Shown here piece after piece: positions 59,161 to 64,000 of a stretch of DNA of 64,000 nt. This DNA is from Isoetes taiwanensis. Taxonomy: Eukaryota > Streptophyta > Lycopodiopsida > Isoetales > Isoetaceae. The position numbers and the translations under genes were made by a program. How positions within the stretch are numbered: the stretch's first letter is position 1; every line of letters starts with the position of its first letter. The notes below the pieces were generated by a model. It worked only from the letters and a program-made list of their open reading frames with translations, was not told the origin of the DNA and searched no databases. The stretch covers positions 1,176,144-1,240,143 of the forward strand of contig JAJEKV010000125.1 of assembly GCA_021234155.1 (NCBI GenBank). Direction: 5' to 3'.

Positions 59161-60729
59161 ATCACAGCTGGAGTCATGTGCTAAAAATTTACGGTCTAAA
59201 GAGCGGCCAGGCATATAATACCATGTGATCTAGTTGAATATTTTGGTGAGAACTTCCTGCTAGATTCATATTGCTAAAAGTTATGGAACAGCCCAAGGAC
59301 CGATGATTATTACATTAAAACTCTCACTTGACATGATGATTGATACATAAATGGATGATTGTTGGCGGTACATTAAGTTCTCCGTGATATCTTTGGCGAA
59401 TTACGTTGTATGTTAATTCTGGGGACAATATCATAAGGCTTTAGAATGAATATATAGTTTTGCTAGTGCCTCTCTATTTTTTTTCAAGTTGCATAACTAA
59501 CGACAAAATCTTTCCATGCGTTAGAATATCTACGGAATGAATAATCAGGTTGTTAGGCTAGCTGTTATTCTAAGGTCTTTGCAAGGACCGCCATCAAGTG
59601 TTGGTTGATTTAGTAGGAGGAGGTTGTTAGGTGTTAATTGTTAGATTTTTTAGTGTGTGCTTGCTATTGCTTGCTTGCGTGGAGATAGAAGCGGTTAATT
59701 GGGCTTTTTATGGTATATTGGCTAGGTGATGTGCTAGGCTTGTCTAGAAATTTTGTGGTGATCCTGGCATTATATGCCATGTGATCTAGTTGAATATTTT
59801 TTTGGTGAGATTGTCCTCACTCGATTCATTATTGCTAAGTCGTAAGGACTAAACATGATTAGCATTACATTAAATCTTATGATACATAAAATGGATGATT
59901 GTTGGCAATACATTAAGTTCTCTCATGATATATTTGCATGATTTTTAATAATTTAAAATCTATTGTGTATGTTAATTCGGGGGACAATATCATGAGTATC
60001 ATAGGCTTTAGAATGAATAATGCAGTTTGCTAGTGCCTCTCTATTTTTGCTTCAAGTTACAATTTCATATCCCATAGGGATTCTTAAATTACAATTGTCT
60101 GCCTTGGTGGTGCTTGCTTCCTTATGAATACAAAAGGTTTGGTGGAGTAAATTGTGTTGAACATTGAGAAAGAACTTAGAGTGTATCTTCTAGAACCTAT
60201 TTTGTTCTAATTAAAAAATGTAATCTTTTCTATATTGTTTTTTGATTAACAAGATATTGCTACACTTTATGAATGTGTTGTTGCTACAGTCCAAAAACTT
60301 CTGGGCCCTTTGACCTGCAAAAAGATGTAAGTAGCAGCGTTTGTTGCCTTGCACCCACATTAAAGGAACATGAGAATGGAGTCGAATGGAAAATAATGGC
60401 CATGCACGTCTGGCTTTTTGAGCATTATTTGCTGATTTGTATATTCTTAGCACAACATTATCTGTTGTAGTAACCTCTCTTAGATGATTGTAGAGTTTGT
60501 TAAAAGATTTAAGGATAATTGTAGATTATATTTTTTGAAACCAAATGTCACTTGAGATGCAAAACATTAAAAATTTTGCTTAAAAGATATTTGCCAAAAC
60601 GTTAGGATCAGAGTTTTAAGCCGTTCAAAATTGCATCAATTGATGTGTTTTTTTGAAGTGGAGGGAGCTGACATCTACAATTAAAGGAAACAATCATATA
60701 ATGCTTTAAATCACCTAAGGGAGTCGGAG

Positions 60730-60776
60730 AAGAGAAATGTTCGCGGCGGCCTTGGCCGCCGCGATAAATTTCTTGT
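60730..60776 (+). promoter_or_regulatory. GCGGCGGCC palindrome, copy B, intact
   Basis: AAGAGAAATGTTCGCGGCGG / CCGCCGCGATAAATTTCTTG, one base better paired than the A site (GCGATAA against GCAATAA). It lies upstream of the copy B kinase. Confidence 0.8.
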
Positions 60777-61041
60777 ATTTAATAACCCTATATCAGATAT
60801 CAAGGGAGATCGTGTGACACGTTGAAGGACATCAATTTCTCGGATAATGACCTCTGATTGTGAGATTAAATCTGGACCATCTAAAAGTGGCGACGAGATT
60901 TTGTTCACTCTGCGACCAATTCCAAGGTCAGCTATGGCATCCATATCTTAATGAACACGGCCTGGAACCGTGTAGGCCCTTGCCGAAGTAAGCAAAAGCA
61001 TATCATCCAACAATAGCAAGAACCATTTTAGAAAATGTCAA

Positions 61042-63458
61042 ATGGCTATGGCGAAAGGCTAAATTCTGCTCCTAATTCTGTTTTCCGCATCCCGATCGAC
61101 CCAATTCGCAGAATACAAAAAAGCCCCAGAAATTTGGAAAATTCCGGAACAATTCTCGATCTGGACAACGGATTAAGAGGCAGATCCACCCTGGGTGGGC
61201 AATAAAATACAGCAGATGTGCAGCATGGTCTGTTCTTTGTTAGCAGGCGGGAAGAGCAATTTTTCCCTTTCTGTTATTTGCATATGATAATACAGCAGGG
61301 GATTCATATTCTGCAGAATTATTTGGTCCGCAGATCAAATTCGCCCTGTGGGCGATGGCGCTTCTTTGGAGCTCCAATCCGACGGAAATTTAGTCCTTTC
61401 TGATCAGAATGAAATTGTTTGGCAGACTAATACTTCTAATTCCGGTGTCCAGCAATTTGGAAGTAAGTGACAGAGAAATATCGTTCTCACTTACTTAAAC
61501 CATAGCAAAAATCTGGCGAACTTTTTTTGATAGCCCAACTGATACTTTGATCACGGACCCAAGTTTTAAAACAGGGGATGCATCTTTCTTCCGGCGATTA
61601 TAGCCTTGTTTTGGATCAAAAAGACAAACTGGGTTTTTTTATAATTCTGATTTTGCGTACCAGCAGTGGAATTGGAACAGTTCTATGAATCCTAATGTTT
61701 TTTCTTTCGTTCTGTTGCTGATCAGAGCAAGCTTGCTCTTCAGCTCAGATCCGATTTGAAAACGTGAACGAGTTTAATACTAAATGTTTCAAATTGTAGC
61801 AGCAGTTCGGTCGTTTTGGAGAATTTGTTAGAGGCTAAATAGCTCAATGAATTTTCTTACGCGCCTTTGTTGGAAAAACGGATCAGATGGCCAGCTTACT
61901 GCTACAAAATGGGTTATTAAAACAGCAGTTTGACTCCTGTGATCTGCGAGAACTTGTGGATCCCTATGGTTTATGCACAAAAGATGGATGCAGCTGCCCC
62001 TGATTCTCAATTTCAAATTGATCGATTCAGGAAAATCCTGGAGCTGGTTTGTAAGAAAATTTCCGATGATCAGTCTTCAAAATGCTCCAAAAAGGATTGA
62101 GTGCTGCAGCGGCAGGGATGGAGTATTCTGCTAATACTTATTCCGATTCTTATCAGACTGTTAATAGTATTTCTGATTGCATGAATTTATGCTCAAAAAA
62201 TGGATCTTGTGAAGCAGGGTTTTCCAGAATCATACGAACAGATGCTATATCATCAGAAATTCAAACTCTTAAATCTACGAATTCAAGCTTTATGGTATTC
62301 TTCAAGGTCTGCACAAAGAAAAAATTTGACACCCAAATCGCCATAGCGGTGGGTGTTTCTGCCAGATGCAGCCTTAATTATTCCGATAAACAATATCTAT
62401 CTACTGTTAAAAAGGAGGCAAAATTTTGAAGAAATGAGATGAAGACAATGACAGTATTTTAATCCGCTGTTTATCAGAAACAACTATCAAGAGATTTTCA
62501 TACAAAAGGCTAGAAGATGACAAAACCCATTCGAAGAAACGCTCGGAAAGGGAGGGTTTGGCTCTGTTTACAAAGAATTCTACCAAATGGGCAGTTAATT
62601 GCCATTAAAAAGCTTGAATCCTCAAATCAGACAAAGAAAGAATTCTATGCAGAGATTTCAATCCTAAGCAGAGTGCATCACATAAATCTAGTCCAATTGA
62701 TCGGCTTCTGCAGATAAATCCAAACCAAGAGCTCTGATTTATGAATTCATGGCGAATGGGTCGCTGGACAAATGGCTACCGATTTACAGGCCAAAATTTC
62801 ATATCTTTGGAAGACCAGAATCAGAAATTGCAAAGGGGCACAAGGGAATAGCTTATCTGCACGAAGAATGCCAGGATCAGATAATTCATCTGGATATTAA
62901 GCCCCAAAACATACTCTTGGACGGAAAATTTCAGGGCCAAAGCCAGTGGGGATTTTTAGGCTTTTCCTAAACTAATAAACAGAATCAGGCCTCTGTTATG
63001 ACCACCTTAAAGAGGAACAAGAGGCTGTTTAGCCGGAATGGTTCTCAGGAGGATTCATAACAGAAAAAGCGACGTGTATGGATTTGGGGGTTGTTTTGCT
63101 CAAGGAAATTTTAAGCGGATTAAAGAGCTAGAAGTAGAATCAGGAAGAAATTTGGGCCTGCAGCGAAAGGGATGATTCAATTTATCAACTTACAGATCGA
63201 AGGCTTGTGGGGTCTGATGGATATGGAAGAGGCGAAAAGAGATCAGAACTGCGGCTCTGTGTTGCGTTCAGTATGATCCAGATGCCAGACCTTCGATGTC
63301 TTCTGTGGTGGAAATGCTGGAAGGAAAAATCGAAATCCCAGAGCTCGTGTTTAGCCGGCTATGGAAGAATCGGATCAACCCGGAGGAGCCCCAGGGTGAA
63401 GAATCCTGCTGCCGGTATAGCTGCTGCGTCTCATGGAGGGGATCTGGAAGCTCGTTGA
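61042..63458 (+). pseudogene. G-type lectin receptor kinase, copy B, multiply frameshifted
   Basis: Homologous over its full length to 40,304-42,696 but broken by many 1-4-nt indels: for example TTTTTTT for TTT near 61,525, AAAAA gains and lost GC bases. The PAN segment (62,082-62,330), part of the N-lobe (62,517-62,717), HLDIKPQN (62,886-62,909) and the C-terminal EMLEGK stretch stay readable in separate frames. It keeps the 25-nt segment (63,164-63,188) missing in A, coding SERDDSIYQ. As assembled it cannot make a kinase. Confidence 0.9.
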
Positions 63459-63469
63459 ATCCCAGGCTG

Positions 63470-64000
63470 ATATGGGGTTCTGTAAACACCAGATTCAGCC
63501 AAGACTATATGTGTGCCATTATGCTAGTGTATTTCATTTAAGTTGTAAGACCCATACCCAAAGTGTATTCATTTTAAGTTCCTTGAATACCCAAAGTCCA
63601 TACCCGAGATACGCTCATTGGCTTCCAAGGCTTTGGAACCATACGCTTCATTTCCTTCATCCATTCCACTAAGGCTCCCCATGTGTTCCATTCCATCCAT
63701 TCCGGCCCCATTTCCCCCCCCCATCCATCCATTCCATTCCTCTCCATTCCGTCCATTGATCTCAGGTCATTTGGTCAGACAAACCTTTTGATTTATGGCC
63801 CCGATCAAAAATATGGTTTTGTTTACATATGATTTTCAGGTTGGGCGGGGTATTCGTATTGAATAAAAGCATTTGAAATTACATTCGGCATCACGGGAAT
63901 GCGTTTTAGCAAACCCTCATTGGATACTATGTGGTAGAGCTGTGTTTCCTCTGCAGAATCCCGGATTGGGTTGGGCATGGGCTCGAGGTGTAGTGGCCAG
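63470..64000. other. Unique right flank with CCATT-type low complexity
   Basis: This sequence follows the kinase stop in B and is not shared with A. 63,655-63,756 is rich in CCATTCC/CCATCC units with a C run. No gene is seen. Confidence 0.6.

Larger units (their letters stand above)
42714..63469. repeat. Copy B of the tandem unit, noisy
   Basis: Same order as copy A: foldback (43.3 kb), ParB-like gene (46.9-44.6), palindrome array (46.5-46.8), LTR end (50.9), hairpins (51.8-52.3), START-like (52.9), LINE (55.6-56.6), TPR-like (58.1-59.2), repeats (59.1-60.1), palindrome (60.73) and kinase (61.0-63.5). It differs from A by frequent 1-3-nt indels and odd short substitutions everywhere, most in 43-59 kb and 61.8-63.3 kb, and least in 60.06-60.76 kb. 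It is ~100 bp shorter overall. Confidence 0.95.

Noticed and set aside
63655-63756. CCATT satellite contamination
   Set aside because: The units are irregular and mixed with CCATCC and unique sequence, so simple low complexity is sufficient.

Overview
This is nuclear DNA from a land plant. The evidence is receptor-like kinase genes of plant type, spliced genes with GT/AG introns, a plant-type initiator-Met tRNA primer-binding site (TGGTATCAGAGCC), LINE, LTR, hAT-type and SINE-like elements, and an AT-rich background with few genes. Nothing bacterial or organellar was seen. The lineage cannot be fixed from this window; a large, repeat-rich genome is likely.

Layout. (1) 1-429: last part of a receptor-like kinase. 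(2) 0.4-21.8 kb: mostly non-coding and transposon-rich. It holds a decayed spliced gene (3.7-5.0 kb), a LINE 3' fragment (6.0-6.7 kb), a GC-rich LINE on the minus strand (11.0-7.1 kb) split by a hAT-like MITE with a clean 8-bp target duplication, a second MITE of the same kind (15.5-16.2 kb), several foldbacks and a cluster of tRNA-derived repeats (19.9-20.8 kb). (3) 21.85-42.71 kb, copy A of a ~20.8-kb unit. In order it has a miRNA-like foldback, a minus-strand spliced gene with a ParB-like SGNH motif whose first intron carries a regular array of GC palindromes, an LTR-element fragment, three 71-bp hairpins, a Bet v 1/START-like fragment, a LINE 3' fragment, a possible TPR-like gene and a G-type lectin receptor kinase (SD2-5-like). 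(4) 42.71-63.47 kb, copy B: the same unit again in direct orientation with no spacer. It is full of 1-3-nt indels in coding and non-coding sequence alike, so all its genes are broken. (5) 63.47-64.0 kb: unique flank with CCATT-like low complexity.

Main conclusions. Copy B is either a real tandem duplicate or, more likely, an unpolished alternative haplotype retained in the assembly. It carries information that A lacks, including a 25-nt kinase segment whose loss frameshifts A. The most novel-looking signals are: a recurring ~45-bp GCGGCGGCC/GGCCGCCGC palindrome next to TATA-like sequence; the 46/64-bp-spaced palindrome array in the intron of the ParB-like gene; and the triplet of 71-bp hairpins at ~200-bp spacing.

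The genes do not form a pathway. The receptor kinases would be plasma-membrane signalling proteins, and most of the rest is mobile-element debris.
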